A stretch of DNA of 64,000 nt from Streptomyces griseorubiginosus (GCF_001514195.1 NZ_KQ948738.1:22485-86484), one strand, 5' to 3'. Shown: positions 7,992 to 16,722, numbered from the stretch's first letter. The notes: generated by a model not told the origin, from the letters alone. Translations and numbers: made by a program.

Positions 7992-9509
7992 ATGGCGGAC
8001 TTCGTCGGCGCGGTGGACCAAGGGACCACCAGCACCCGTTTCATGATCTTCGACCATGCCGGCAACGAGGTGGCGCGGCACCAGCTGGAGCACTCACAGA
8101 TCCTCCCGCGCTCGGGGTGGGTCGAACACGATCCGGTGGAGATCTGGGAGCGCACCAACTCGGTGATCCAGACGGCGCTCCGGAACGGCAACCTCTCGGC
8201 GGAGGACCTGGCGGCCATCGGCATCACCAACCAGCGGGAGACGACGGTCGTCTGGGACCCGCGCAACGGCCGCCCGTACTACAACGCGATCGTCTGGCAG
8301 GACACCCGTACGGACTCCATCGCGGCAGCGCTGGACCGCTCGGGCCAGGGCGACGTCATCCGCCGCAAGGCGGGACTGCCACCGGCCACGTACTTCTCCG
8401 GCGGCAAGATCCAGTGGATCCTCGAGAACGTCGACGGAGTGCGTGAGGCGGCCGAGCAGGGCCATGCCCTCTTCGGCAACACCGACGCCTGGGTGCTGTG
8501 GAACCTCACCGGCGGCCCCGACGGCGGCGTCCACGCGACCGACGTGACCAATGCCAGCCGCACCATGCTGATGGATCTGGAGACCCTCGACTGGGACGAC
8601 GAGTTGCTGGGCTTCTTCGGCGTTCCCCGGGCGATGCTGCCGACCATCAACCCGTCCTCCCACCGGGAGGCGTTCGGACAGACCCGTACGTCCCGCCCTC
8701 TGCGGGCGGCCATCCCCATCACCGGTGTGCTCGGCGACCAGCAGGCGGCGACGGTCGGACAGGTCTGCTACGCCCCCGGCGAAGCCAAGAACACCTACGG
8801 CACCGGCAACTTCCTGGTGCTCAACACCGGCACGGAGCTGGTGCGGTCCCAGCACGGCCTGCTGACCACCGTGGCCTACCAGTTCGGCGACAGCCCGGCG
8901 ATCTACGCCCTCGAAGGCTCCATCGCCGTCACCGGCTCCGCCATCCAATGGCTCCGCGACCAGCTGAAGATCATCAGCGATGCCGCGGAGAGCGAACGCC
9001 TGGCGCTCACCGTCGACGACAACGGCGGGATCTACTTCGTGCCCGCCTTCTCCGGCCTGTTCGCCCCGTACTGGCGTTCCGACGCCCGCGGCGCGATCGT
9101 CGGCCTCGCCCGGTACAACGACAACGGCCACCTGGCGCGGGCCGCCCTGGAAGCCATCTGCTACCAGAGCCGCGACGTGGTGGAGGCCATGGAGCAGGAC
9201 TCCGGCGTCCACCTCGACGTGCTCAAGGTCGACGGCGGCGTGACGGCCAACGACCTGTGCATGCAGATCCAGGCCGACGTCCTCGGCGTCCCGGTCAGCC
9301 GCCCGGTCGTCGCCGAGACCACCGCGCTCGGCGCCGCCTACGCCGCCGGTCTGGCCACCGGTTTCTGGCAGGACACGGACGAACTGCGCACCCACTGGCA
9401 GGAGTCCAAGCGCTGGGAGCCCCAGTGGTCCGAGGAACAGCGCGCGGAGGGATACGCGGGCTGGAAGAAGGCGGTGGAGCGGACGCTCGACTGGGCCAAG
9501 GTCGAATAG
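7992..9509 (+). CDS. glpK: Glycerol kinase
   Basis: A 505-residue FGGY kinase that converts glycerol and ATP to glycerol 3-phosphate. The N-terminal phosphate loop is AVDQGTTSTRFMIFD. Glycerol-site landmarks are ITNQRETTVVWD, WQDTRT and the DQQAATVGQ segment, and the C-terminal half has the second signature around NTYGTGNF and ALEGSIAVTGSAIQWLRD. The ATG at 7992 follows GGAGAGG. It is separated from glpF by a 62-base gap with a hairpin, and is followed by glpD. Length and motifs are normal. Confidence 0.97.
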   Translation: MADFVGAVDQGTTSTRFMIFDHAGNEVARHQLEHSQILPRSGWVEHDPVEIWERTNSVIQTALRNGNLSAEDLAAIGITNQRETTVVWDPRNGRPYYNAIVWQDTRTDSIAAALDRSGQGDVIRRKAGLPPATYFSGGKIQWILENVDGVREAAEQGHALFGNTDAWVLWNLTGGPDGGVHATDVTNASRTMLMDLETLDWDDELLGFFGVPRAMLPTINPSSHREAFGQTRTSRPLRAAIPITGVLGDQQAATVGQVCYAPGEAKNTYGTGNFLVLNTGTELVRSQHGLLTTVAYQFGDSPAIYALEGSIAVTGSAIQWLRDQLKIISDAAESERLALTVDDNGGIYFVPAFSGLFAPYWRSDARGAIVGLARYNDNGHLARAALEAICYQSRDVVEAMEQDSGVHLDVLKVDGGVTANDLCMQIQADVLGVPVSRPVVAETTALGAAYAAGLATGFWQDTDELRTHWQESKRWEPQWSEEQRAEGYAGWKKAVERTLDWAKVE

Positions 9510-9562
9510 GTTCCGGCCGGGAGCGACCGAAGGGGGCCGCCGGCGCCGCGTGCACCGGCCGC

Positions 9563-9660
9563 CCCCGCACCCGCACCCGCACCCGCCCCAGCAGTCGCAC
9601 CCGCTCCCGCTCCCGCTCCCGCACCCACCCCATCACCCGCTCCTGCACCCGCACCCGCTG
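9563..9660. repeat. CCGCAC/CCGCTC hexanucleotide tract between glpK and glpD
   Basis: The sequence alternates CCGCAC and CCGCTC hexamers with a few interruptions, then gives way to the glpD ribosome-binding site (GAGGAGA at ~9664). Such a tract can change length by slippage and would alter the spacing or structure of the polycistronic mRNA. Confidence 0.8.
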
Positions 9661-9675
9661 CACGAGGAGAAGACC

Positions 9676-11388
9676 ATGGCGAACCCGGTGGCCCTCTCGC
9701 CCGAGGCACGCGCGGAGGCTCTCCACCGACTGGGAGAGAAGGAGCTCGACGTCCTCGTCGTCGGGGGCGGCGTGGTGGGCGCCGGCGCGGCCCTGGACGC
9801 GGCCACCCGTGGCCTGCGAGTCGGCCTCGTCGAAGCCCGGGACTGGGCCTCGGGCACGTCCAGCCGCTCCAGCAAGCTCATCCACGGCGGTCTGCGCTAC
9901 CTGGAGATGCTGGACTTCCGGCTCGTCGCCGAGGCCCTGAAGGAACGCGGACTCCTGCTTCAGGTCCTGGCTCCGCATCTGGTGCGTCCGGTGCCGTTCC
10001 TCTACCCCCTGCAACACCGGATCCGGGAGCGGCCTTACGTCGGCGCCGGCGTGCTGCTGTACGACACCATGGCCACGGCCTCCGGCACCTCCAGAGGCCT
10101 GCCCCACCACCGCCATCTGCTCAAGCGCCGAGCCCTGCGCGAGGCGCCCGCGCTGCGCTCCGACGCCCTGGTCGGCGCGATCCAGTACTGGGACGCCCAG
10201 GTCGACGACGCCCGGCACACCCTGTTCCTCGTCCGCACGGCCGTCGCCTACGGAGCGCTGGCCGCCAACCGCACCCGGGTCAGCCGCTTCCTGCGGCAGG
10301 GCGAGCGGGTGGTGGGAGCCGTGGTCACGGATCTGGAGACGGGCGACGAGACGGAGGTGCGGGCCAAGCAGGTCATCAACGCGACCGGCGTGTGGACCGA
10401 CGACACCCAGTCCCTCGCCGGTACACGGGGCCAGTTCCACGTCCGCGCCTCCAAGGGCGTACATCTGCTGGTCCCCCGCGACCGGATCAACTCCCGCACC
10501 GGGCTGATCCTCCGCACCGAGAAGAGCGTCCTGTTCGTCATCCCCTGGGGACGGCACTGGATCATCGGGACCACCGACACCGACTGGACACTCGACAAGG
10601 CCCATCCCGCCCTCAGCTCCAAGGACGTCACCTATCTGCTGGACCACGTCAACAGCGTCCTGGCGACGCCGCTGGCTCCGGAGGACGTCGAAGGCGTCTA
10701 CGCCGGTCTGCGTCCCCTCCTGTCCGGCGAGGCCGCGGAGACCAGCAAACTGTCCCGTGAGCACCTGGTCGCCCACCCGGTCCCCGGTCTCGTCGTGGTG
10801 GCCGGCGGCAAGTACACGACCTATCGGGTGATGGCCAAGGACGCGGTCGACGAGGCGGCCCGCGGCCTGGACGAGAAGGTGCCCGACTGTGTCACACAAC
10901 GCGTTCCGCTGCTCGGCGCCGACGGCTACCCGGCCCTCTGGAACTCCCGCCACATCCTCGCCGAGCGCTCCGGGCTGCATGTCGCCCGCATCGAGCACCT
11001 GTTGAACCGCTACGGCTCCCTGGTGCACGAGCTGCTCGCCCTGGTCGCGGCCGACTCCTCGCTCGGCGCCCCGTTGCCGAGCTCCGACGACTACCTGCGG
11101 GTCGAGGCGGTGTACGCGGTGACCCATGAGGGAGCCCGCCACCTGGAGGACGTGCTCGCCCGTCGTACCCGGATCTCCATCGAGTCCTGGGACCGAGGTG
11201 TGGACGCGGCGCGGACCGTGGCGGACCTGATGGCGCCTCACCTGGGGTGGGACCAGGCGCACCGGGACCGTGAGGTCAACCACTACCTGAAGCGAGTGGC
11301 CGCCGAACGCGAGGCCCAGCAGCAGCCGGACGACCAGACCGCCGACGCGGTACGGCTCGGCGCCCCCGACATCATCCCGGTGCACTGA
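9676..11388 (+). CDS. glpD: FAD-dependent glycerol-3-phosphate dehydrogenase
   Basis: A 570-residue membrane-associated flavoenzyme oxidizing glycerol 3-phosphate to dihydroxyacetone phosphate and feeding electrons to the quinone pool. The dinucleotide fold is LDVLVVGGGVVGAGAALDAATRG at residues ~18-40. The following ARDWASGTSSRSSKLIHGGLRYLE and WGRHWIIGTTDTDW segments are hallmark GlpD sequences. The C-terminal domain (~400-540) matches the DAO_C helical region. The ATG at 9676 has GAGGAGA 5 bases upstream; upstream codons are the repeat tract. Last gene of the glycerol operon. Confidence 0.96.
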   Translation: MANPVALSPEARAEALHRLGEKELDVLVVGGGVVGAGAALDAATRGLRVGLVEARDWASGTSSRSSKLIHGGLRYLEMLDFRLVAEALKERGLLLQVLAPHLVRPVPFLYPLQHRIRERPYVGAGVLLYDTMATASGTSRGLPHHRHLLKRRALREAPALRSDALVGAIQYWDAQVDDARHTLFLVRTAVAYGALAANRTRVSRFLRQGERVVGAVVTDLETGDETEVRAKQVINATGVWTDDTQSLAGTRGQFHVRASKGVHLLVPRDRINSRTGLILRTEKSVLFVIPWGRHWIIGTTDTDWTLDKAHPALSSKDVTYLLDHVNSVLATPLAPEDVEGVYAGLRPLLSGEAAETSKLSREHLVAHPVPGLVVVAGGKYTTYRVMAKDAVDEAARGLDEKVPDCVTQRVPLLGADGYPALWNSRHILAERSGLHVARIEHLLNRYGSLVHELLALVAADSSLGAPLPSSDDYLRVEAVYAVTHEGARHLEDVLARRTRISIESWDRGVDAARTVADLMAPHLGWDQAHRDREVNHYLKRVAAEREAQQQPDDQTADAVRLGAPDIIPVH

Positions 11389-11500
11389 GTTCACTCTGAG
11401 TTCGGGGACAAGAGAGTCTCACCGAAGCGTGCAACCGTATGACCCTCGCATATGTCTCATACTGTGACCATCAGTCCCCGACGTCTCATAGGGGGGCGTC

Positions 11501-12004
11501 ATGCATACCCGCCACCGCCTCATGGCCACTACCGCGAGCGCACTCCTGCTGGCCGGCACCGCGGCGTCGACCTCTGCCGCCGCCACGTCCTCGGCACCGG
11601 CCACGAGTCTCGTGGTCAACGCCAGGATCGCCGGTCACTGCTCCTACGACAGGGTCGTCATCGACGTGAAGGGCAAACTGCCGCCGGCCACCGTCAAGCG
11701 TGTCAAGGAACTCCGCTACGACAGCTCCGGGAAGAAGGTCCCGCTGGCCGGGAAGTACTTCCTGGAGATCAAGCTCTCCCCCGCAGCAGCCCACGACGAC
11801 GCGGGCAGGAACGTCTACAAGGGCCCGCGCCTGATCAAGCTGAATCTGCCGAAACTCAAGGGCTTCGCACTGACCGGCGACTTCGAGGGCGTCGTCACCT
11901 TCGGGGCCGCGTTCAACAGCAAGCCCTCCTACACGACGAAGCAACTACACCGCCCCGAACGCTTCGTCCTCGACATCGCCCACCACAACACCTGCCGTTC
12001 CTAG
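11501..12004 (+). CDS. Secreted AMIN-like domain protein
   Basis: A 167-residue exported protein. The N-terminus (MHTRHRLMATTASALLLAGTAASTSA) is a Sec signal peptide with a likely AXA cleavage site. The mature part carries the pattern of actinobacterial AMIN-like proteins: ARIAGHCSYDRVVIDVKG early, a central GKYFLEIKLSPAAAH, and a terminal FVLDIAHH. AMIN-type domains generally bind cell-wall or periplasmic partners; the role of this stand-alone version is not established. GGGGGG 6-10 bases upstream supports the ATG at 11501. Two Cys residues (HCSY and NTCRS) could form a disulfide. Confidence 0.75.
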   Translation: MHTRHRLMATTASALLLAGTAASTSAAATSSAPATSLVVNARIAGHCSYDRVVIDVKGKLPPATVKRVKELRYDSSGKKVPLAGKYFLEIKLSPAAAHDDAGRNVYKGPRLIKLNLPKLKGFALTGDFEGVVTFGAAFNSKPSYTTKQLHRPERFVLDIAHHNTCRS

Positions 12005-12062
12005 CACCGAGGTACACCGAAGCCGCGCCGTACGGGATCAGCCCGGTAGTCGGCGAGAACGG

Positions 12063-12097
12063 GACCGCCGGGACCGGTGTGGTCCGGCCCGGCGGTC
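12063..12097. terminator. Bidirectional hairpin terminator
   Basis: GACCGCCGGG (12063-12072) and CCCGGCGGTC (12088-12097) are perfect complements, and the loop itself can pair ACCGG with CCGG. It lies between the convergent AMIN-like and I36-like genes and could end transcription from both sides. Confidence 0.8.
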
Positions 12098-12119
12098 GTT
12101 CCCCCGTGGCGAAGGACCG

Positions 12120-12488
12120 CTACGGCCGGTTCAGGGTGATGGAGTTGACCGGCGTGAGGTTCTCGTACGTCCAATCGTCCTGGAAGAGGGTCTCGTAGCA
12201 GTTGGTGCCGCCGTAGTTGTAGCAGAGGCTGGCGGTGGCGCCGCCGTACTGGTTGTTGAGGACCCAGTGGTCCCCGTACTGGTTCCTCAGGTTGTGGTAG
12301 CCGTAGCTGGAGTACTGGACCGTCGGGTGCGGGTCGTCGAAGGGTTCGACACCCTGGGCCCAGATACACACGTTGCCGGACCTGCATCCGTACACCGTGT
12401 CGTCGCCGGCCTGGGCGGTACCGCTCATCACCACCATTGCCGTGGCAGCGGTCGCGAACGCGGCGGCGGCACTCATCACCTTGCGCAT
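12120..12488 (-). CDS. Secreted peptidase inhibitor family I36-like protein
   Basis: A 122-residue secreted protein with signal peptide MRKVMSAAAAFATAATAMVVMSGTAQA. The mature part starts with YGCRSGNVCIWAQ, the two-Cys opening of the Streptomyces metalloproteinase inhibitor-like I36 family, followed by an aromatic- and Asn-rich beta-rich body (YSSYGYHNLRNQYGDHW). The ATG at 12488 is preceded by GGGGG at good spacing; the frame runs on upstream without conserved sequence. The I36 prototype SMPI inhibits thermolysin-like proteases, but most relatives are uncharacterized. A second such gene lies at 14513-14947. Confidence 0.75.
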   Translation of the reverse strand: MRKVMSAAAAFATAATAMVVMSGTAQAGDDTVYGCRSGNVCIWAQGVEPFDDPHPTVQYSSYGYHNLRNQYGDHWVLNNQYGGATASLCYNYGGTNCYETLFQDDWTYENLTPVNSITLNRP

Positions 12489-12670
12489 GTTTCCCCCTGG
12501 CGGGTGGCCTGCATAGTCGCAGGCAGAGCTTCGAGTCGACGGGAGCGGATGCGGTGATCCCCTCATCCGCTCACGAGTTGCAGCCCGGCTGACCGAGCAG
12601 CTCCTAGCCTTCAGGGCCGAGCGCCGGGAGTCTTGTACGAAGACGCAATCGCAGCGGAGGAACATCAGCA

Positions 12671-13651
12671 GTGTCCGAACCGATCGACCAGCCCGGCGAG
12701 TTCATCGGCCGGCCGGCCGCATCCTTACGCGGCATCGTCATCCGCTATCGCGGCCACTACATGGCGGGGGCAAGGCCCGCGAGGGTCACCCTGCCCTCGG
12801 CGAGCGTCACTCTCCTCCTGGGATGGGAGCAGCCGCTGACCATCCGGAGCGGGCCGGCACAAGGAGTGGCACCAGCTTCGTGGCCTGCGATGATCGCGGG
12901 CCCGCAGACTGCGCCCACGGTCGCGGGTTTCGACGGGGCCGGGTATGCCGTCGAGATCGACCTCACGCCACTCGGCGCGTACCAGCTCCTGCATCTCCCC
13001 CTGCACCACCTGGCAAGAACGGTCATCGCCCCGGACCACATCATGGGACCGGGCTGGGCCGCGAACACCACCGAACGGCTGGCCGCAGCACTGTCCTGGC
13101 CTCGCCGCTGGCAGATTCTCGACGCTCTGCTCGCCCGGCGCCTCAGCGCCGGAACTCTCCCGTCGCCTGCCGCCGTTCAGGCGTGGAACCTGCTACGGGA
13201 GCGGGGCGGGGCCGTCTCCTTGCGAGAGCTGACCCGGGCCACCGGCCTCGGTCAGCGCCGTGTCCAGCAGTTGCTGCGGGAGCACATCGGACTGCCCCCT
13301 CAGACGCTCTCCCGCATCGTCAGATTCCACCGCGCCCTGGCAGTGGCATCGACAGGTCCGGACTCGCTCGTCGACCTGGCCGGCCTGGCGGGCTACCACG
13401 ACCAGTCACACATGAGCCGCGACTTCCGTGCCCTCTCCGGCAAGACACCAGGAGAACTGCTCCACCTCATGCGCCGAAGACCAGCAGGGCACAGCGGCGG
13501 GCACATCCAGTCCTTCAACGACTTCGGCCTCCCTGCCCCACCAAGCCGCCCGGCGGGGTTCGCCGTCCCTGCGCCCGCTGACCCCACGAAGGCTCCTAGC
13601 CCTCCGCGACGATCCTGCGTGCCGCCTCCGTCTTCTTCCGGTGGGCCGTGA
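12671..13651 (+). CDS. AraC-family transcriptional regulator
   Basis: A 326-residue regulator. The N-terminal ~180 residues look like a cupin-type sensor (no enzyme motifs). The C-terminal AraC/XylS domain runs from ~180 to 285, with LRELTRATGLGQRRVQQLLREHIGLPP as the first helix-turn-helix and AGLAGYHDQSHMSRDFRALSGKTPGE as the second, the usual consensus ending. GTG at 12671 follows GGAGGA. The last ~40 residues are Pro/Ser-rich, resemble no family, and overlap the convergent lipoprotein gene by 56 bases. That suggests loss of an earlier stop. Confidence 0.88.
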   Translation: MSEPIDQPGEFIGRPAASLRGIVIRYRGHYMAGARPARVTLPSASVTLLLGWEQPLTIRSGPAQGVAPASWPAMIAGPQTAPTVAGFDGAGYAVEIDLTPLGAYQLLHLPLHHLARTVIAPDHIMGPGWAANTTERLAAALSWPRRWQILDALLARRLSAGTLPSPAAVQAWNLLRERGGAVSLRELTRATGLGQRRVQQLLREHIGLPPQTLSRIVRFHRALAVASTGPDSLVDLAGLAGYHDQSHMSRDFRALSGKTPGELLHLMRRRPAGHSGGHIQSFNDFGLPAPPSRPAGFAVPAPADPTKAPSPPRRSCVPPPSSSGGP

Positions 13652-14507
13652 GGAGCTCTTTCAGGGGCTTGGAGTTCTTGTCTATTTCCGCCTTCTGCAA
13701 GGCTGATTCGGCCTTGAACCAGATGTCGAGCAGGTCCGTCTTCTCCTTGCAGCGCACATCCGCGCGCGCGGTCTCTTTCTCCTTCGTGGAGATGTCCTCG
13801 CGCTGGAATTCCCTGTTGTTCGCCGGTTCGAGCGGAGTGGTATATCGGAATCCTGAACTCCGCATGCAGGCGGACCAGTTCCGGAATACCTCCTTCACTT
13901 TCGGTTCGGTGAGCGAATCCTGGTAGCTCTGCGTGGAGATGGCCCGGGCGATCTCAGCGGCTTCCGGGGCGTCGTACTTCTTGGCGAGTTGCGCCACCGA
14001 CTGGCCGAAGCAGCCGTTCCTCGGCACTTCCCTTCCTTTGTAGACGACCTTTTCCGCAGTGCCCGGTTCTGCACCTCGGTTTCCGTAGAACACCCGCAGG
14101 GCGTCCTCGGGAAGGTCGGGGCCCGCGGGCAGCGGGCCGAGGTCGGGGTGGTATCCGAGGCGAGCCGCCTCGCTCGAGCTGGACAGCCCGTAGCGGCGGT
14201 CGGCGGACGTGGAGGTCTCGGCCTCCCGCTTCGCAGGCTCGTACGTGATCCCGTAGGTGCGCAGACAGCGTTTGGTCAGAATTTGCTGCGCGGACTCGAT
14301 GACGGCGGACTCGTCAGCGGTGTAGCTGTAGCGGGCAATGGGCAACCGCTCACCAAAGGTGACCTGCGGCTTTGCCGCCGAACCGCTGGAGGTGACGGGC
14401 GTCTTGGAGGGCCCGGCCGGGGCGCCGCCCTCGCTCGGACCGCTCCCGGAGGAGCAGCCGAGCAGGGCGGCGGCCAGGGCCAGGCACAGGGGTGCCAGGC
14501 GTCGCAC
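13596..14507 (-). CDS. Lipoprotein of unknown function
   Basis: A 303-residue lipoprotein. Starting at the GTG at 14507 gives MRRLAPLCLALAAALLGCSSG, a lipobox ending LLGC, followed by a Ser/Gly/Pro linker. The mature domain is charged, with several Cys residues (KRCLRTYGI, NGCFGQ, SACMRSSGF) and a long Lys/Glu-rich helical C-terminus. I do not recognise the family; Streptomyces genomes carry many such lipoproteins. The start lies 5 bases beyond the stop of the I36-like gene on the same strand, so the two are probably cotranscribed and translationally coupled. No separate Shine-Dalgarno is evident. Confidence 0.8.
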   Translation of the reverse strand: MRRLAPLCLALAAALLGCSSGSGPSEGGAPAGPSKTPVTSSGSAAKPQVTFGERLPIARYSYTADESAVIESAQQILTKRCLRTYGITYEPAKREAETSTSADRRYGLSSSSEAARLGYHPDLGPLPAGPDLPEDALRVFYGNRGAEPGTAEKVVYKGREVPRNGCFGQSVAQLAKKYDAPEAAEIARAISTQSYQDSLTEPKVKEVFRNWSACMRSSGFRYTTPLEPANNREFQREDISTKEKETARADVRCKEKTDLLDIWFKAESALQKAEIDKNSKPLKELLTAHRKKTEAARRIVAEG

Positions 14508-14512
14508 GCGGG

Positions 14513-14947
14513 TCAGAACTTGTAGCAGGTGTTGTCGTTGCGGCCGTACCCGAAGGAGGCGTTGTTGTTGTACGTGTTCTTCAGCTGGTACGCCGTCCCG
14601 AACTCGGGGAGGGAGTCGCACGCGCCCTGGAGGTTGCTGTTGAAGTAGATCACCAGGTTGTACGGCGCCATGTTGACCGCGGAGGCGGCGTTGTTCTTGA
14701 CGGGCTGGCCCTTTCCGGCGCCGTCACCGAGGAACGTGTAGCCGTTCAGGCTGTAATGGTCGAAGCCGCGGAACACGGTACGGGAACCGGCAAAGCCGGT
14801 GTTGTAGTGGAACCGCATGCAGTAGGTCTGGGAATCGGGACAGGTGAGTCCCGCGTCGGCATTCGACTGCGGGGCCACTCCGAGCACCAGACCGGCGGTG
14901 GCGGTGGCGGTCACACCGAGGGACGCGAACGTCCGGCTCAAACGCAT
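14513..14947 (-). CDS. Second secreted I36-like protein
   Basis: A 144-residue exported protein with signal peptide MRLSRTFASLGVTATATAGLVLGVAPQSNA. The mature part has CPDSQTYCMRFHYNTGFAGSRTVFRGF, then SAVNMAPYNLVIYFNSN and NNNASFGYG, the inhibitor-I36 pattern. It is a better family match than the copy at 12120-12488. GGGAG 8 bases upstream of the ATG at 14947 fixes the start. It is followed 5 bases later by the lipoprotein gene, suggesting that the pair acts together at the cell surface or outside. Confidence 0.78.
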   Translation of the reverse strand: MRLSRTFASLGVTATATAGLVLGVAPQSNADAGLTCPDSQTYCMRFHYNTGFAGSRTVFRGFDHYSLNGYTFLGDGAGKGQPVKNNAASAVNMAPYNLVIYFNSNLQGACDSLPEFGTAYQLKNTYNNNASFGYGRNDNTCYKF

Positions 14948-15269
14948 GGCATATCTCCCGTGTTGGTCATACACGATTGGAGCGGCGCCATATTCCTCGC
15001 CGCGCGAGCCGGATGATCGTAACAACCCTTGATTCGTTGGGGAATTGGGATTTGCTGCTGTGGCACATGCTGACCGAGGGACATCGGAGACTATGTCGGA
15101 CATCACCCCTGCACGCAGACCTGAAGCACCATCCCACGCCCCGGCATGGCGGTCTCACGCATAGCCAATGCCCGAACTATGTTGCCCCGCCACATGTGCC
15201 CTCGCGATGCGCGTTCCTACGGTGTCCGGACACCCACCCGTCCCCACCGCACACGAGGAAGTGGCGCAC
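14948..15269. other. Divergent intergenic region, no gene seen
   Basis: A 322-base gap between the I36-like gene (minus) and the MFS gene (plus). It is less GC-rich than its surroundings near 14955-15060 and should contain both promoters. I find no regulator box that I can name. Its right end contains the repeat-related segment 15249-15284. Confidence 0.5.
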
Positions 15270-15284
15270 ATGGCCTCCGCAGCA
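15249..15284. repeat. Copy of the 5425-5522 repeat at the MFS ribosome-binding site
   Basis: This segment, from GCACACGAGGAAGTGGCGCA through the ATGGCC start codons to GCAGCA, matches 5478-5514 with about four differences in 36 bases. It holds the MFS Shine-Dalgarno GAGGAAG and its first five codons. Confidence 0.7.
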
Positions 15285-16670
15285 TCCGCTCCCCCGACGC
15301 CGAACAACCTGAAGCGCATCGTCGCCGCCAGCCTCATCGGCACCACCATCGAGTGGTACGACTTCTTCCTCTACGGCTCCGCGGCCGCCCTCGTCTTCAA
15401 CAAGCTGTTCTTCCCGGACTCCGATCCGCTCGTCGGCACACTGCTCTCCTTCCTGACGTACGCCGTCGGATTCGCCGCCCGCCCGCTCGGCGCGCTGGTG
15501 TTCGGGCACTACGGCGACCGGCTGGGCCGCAAGAAGCTGCTGGTGCTGAGCCTGCTCCTGATGGGTGGGGCGACCTTCGCGATCGGCCTGCTGCCCACCC
15601 ACGCGACCGTCGGCACCGCCGCCCCCGTACTGCTGACCGTGCTCCGCCTGGTCCAGGGCTTCGCGCTGGGCGGCGAGTGGGGCGGCGCCGTACTTCTGGT
15701 GTCCGAGCACGGTGACGCGCGCCGGCGCGGCTTCTGGGCCTCCTGGCCGCAGACCGGGGCACCGGCCGGGCAACTCCTCGCGACGGGCGTGCTGTCGCTG
15801 CTGACCGCCGTCCTGTCGGACACCGCGTTCGGCAGCTGGGGCTGGCGGATCCCCTTCCTGCTCTCCGGGGTCCTGGTGATCGTCGGGCTGTGGATCCGGC
15901 TGTCCGTCGACGAATCGCCCGTGTTCAAGAAGGCGTTGGCGCAGGCTGAGGCCCGCAAGGCGGCGCGCGCGGGGACGGCCGAGAAGCTGCCGGTCGTCTC
16001 CGTGCTGCGGCACCACTGGCGCGATGTGCTGGTCGCGATGGGCGCGCGCATGGCGGAGAACATCTCCTACTACGTCATCACCGCGTTCATCCTCGTCTAC
16101 GCCACCACCTCCGCCGGTGTCTCCAAGCAGACCGCCCTCAACTCGGTGCTCATCGCCTCCGCCGTGCACTTCGCGGTGATCCCCGCCTGGGGCGCCCTGT
16201 CCGACCGTGTCGGCCGCCGCCCGGTGTACCTGCTCGGCGCGGTCGGCGTGGGCGCGTGGATGTTCCCCTTCTTCTCGCTCGTCGACACCGGCGGCTTTGG
16301 CAACCTGGTCCTCGCGGTGACCGTCGGGCTCGTCCTGCACGGAGCCATGTACGCACCCCAGGCCGCCTTCTTCTCCGAGATGTTCGCGACCCGCATGCGG
16401 TACTCCGGCGCCTCCATCGGCGCGCAGTTCGCGTCCGTCGCGGCCGGCGCCCCCGCCCCGCTCATCGCCACCGCCCTCCTCGCCGACTACGGCACCTCCA
16501 CCCCGATCGCCCTCTACGTCATCGCCGCGGCCGTCCTGACCGTGGTCGCCGTCGGCGTCGCCCAGGAGACCCGCCACCGGGACCTGGCCGACGTCGAACC
16601 CGCCACCACCCCGGCCGCCGAGACGGGGTCCGCGGCCCACTCCCCCGCCGCCGACGCCAGGACCGTCTGA
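15270..16670 (+). CDS. MFS transporter, metabolite:H+ symporter (MHS) type
   Basis: A 466-residue protein with 12 predicted helices. The MHS family signature is clear: GTTIEWYDFFLYG at residues ~23-35, FAARPLGALVFGHYGDRLGRKK, and LVQGFALGGEWGGA. These transporters (ProP, ShiA, KgtP relatives) import dicarboxylates, betaines, shikimate and similar acids with protons. The neighbouring 3-hydroxybutyrate dehydrogenase suggests a short hydroxyacid or ketoacid as substrate, an inference from context. The ATG at 15270 follows GAGGAAG. It is convergent with the PucR regulator gene, with a hairpin between them. Confidence 0.9.
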   Translation: MASAASAPPTPNNLKRIVAASLIGTTIEWYDFFLYGSAAALVFNKLFFPDSDPLVGTLLSFLTYAVGFAARPLGALVFGHYGDRLGRKKLLVLSLLLMGGATFAIGLLPTHATVGTAAPVLLTVLRLVQGFALGGEWGGAVLLVSEHGDARRRGFWASWPQTGAPAGQLLATGVLSLLTAVLSDTAFGSWGWRIPFLLSGVLVIVGLWIRLSVDESPVFKKALAQAEARKAARAGTAEKLPVVSVLRHHWRDVLVAMGARMAENISYYVITAFILVYATTSAGVSKQTALNSVLIASAVHFAVIPAWGALSDRVGRRPVYLLGAVGVGAWMFPFFSLVDTGGFGNLVLAVTVGLVLHGAMYAPQAAFFSEMFATRMRYSGASIGAQFASVAAGAPAPLIATALLADYGTSTPIALYVIAAAVLTVVAVGVAQETRHRDLADVEPATTPAAETGSAAHSPAADARTV

Positions 16671-16697
16671 GCCCTCACGGCCCGGAGCCGGACCCGG

Positions 16698-16722
16698 CCC
16701 CCGTACGCCACGCGTGCGGGGG
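16698..16722. terminator. Hairpin between the convergent MFS and PucR genes
   Basis: CCCCCGTACG (16698-16707) pairs with CGTGCGGGGG (16713-16722) across a five-base loop with one G-T wobble. It abuts the PucR stop and lies 27 bases after the MFS stop, so it can serve both directions. Confidence 0.75.

Noticed and set aside
9295..11394. 699-codon minus-strand open frame opposite glpD
   Set aside because: Shadow of glpD, whose FAD motifs are complete on the plus strand.
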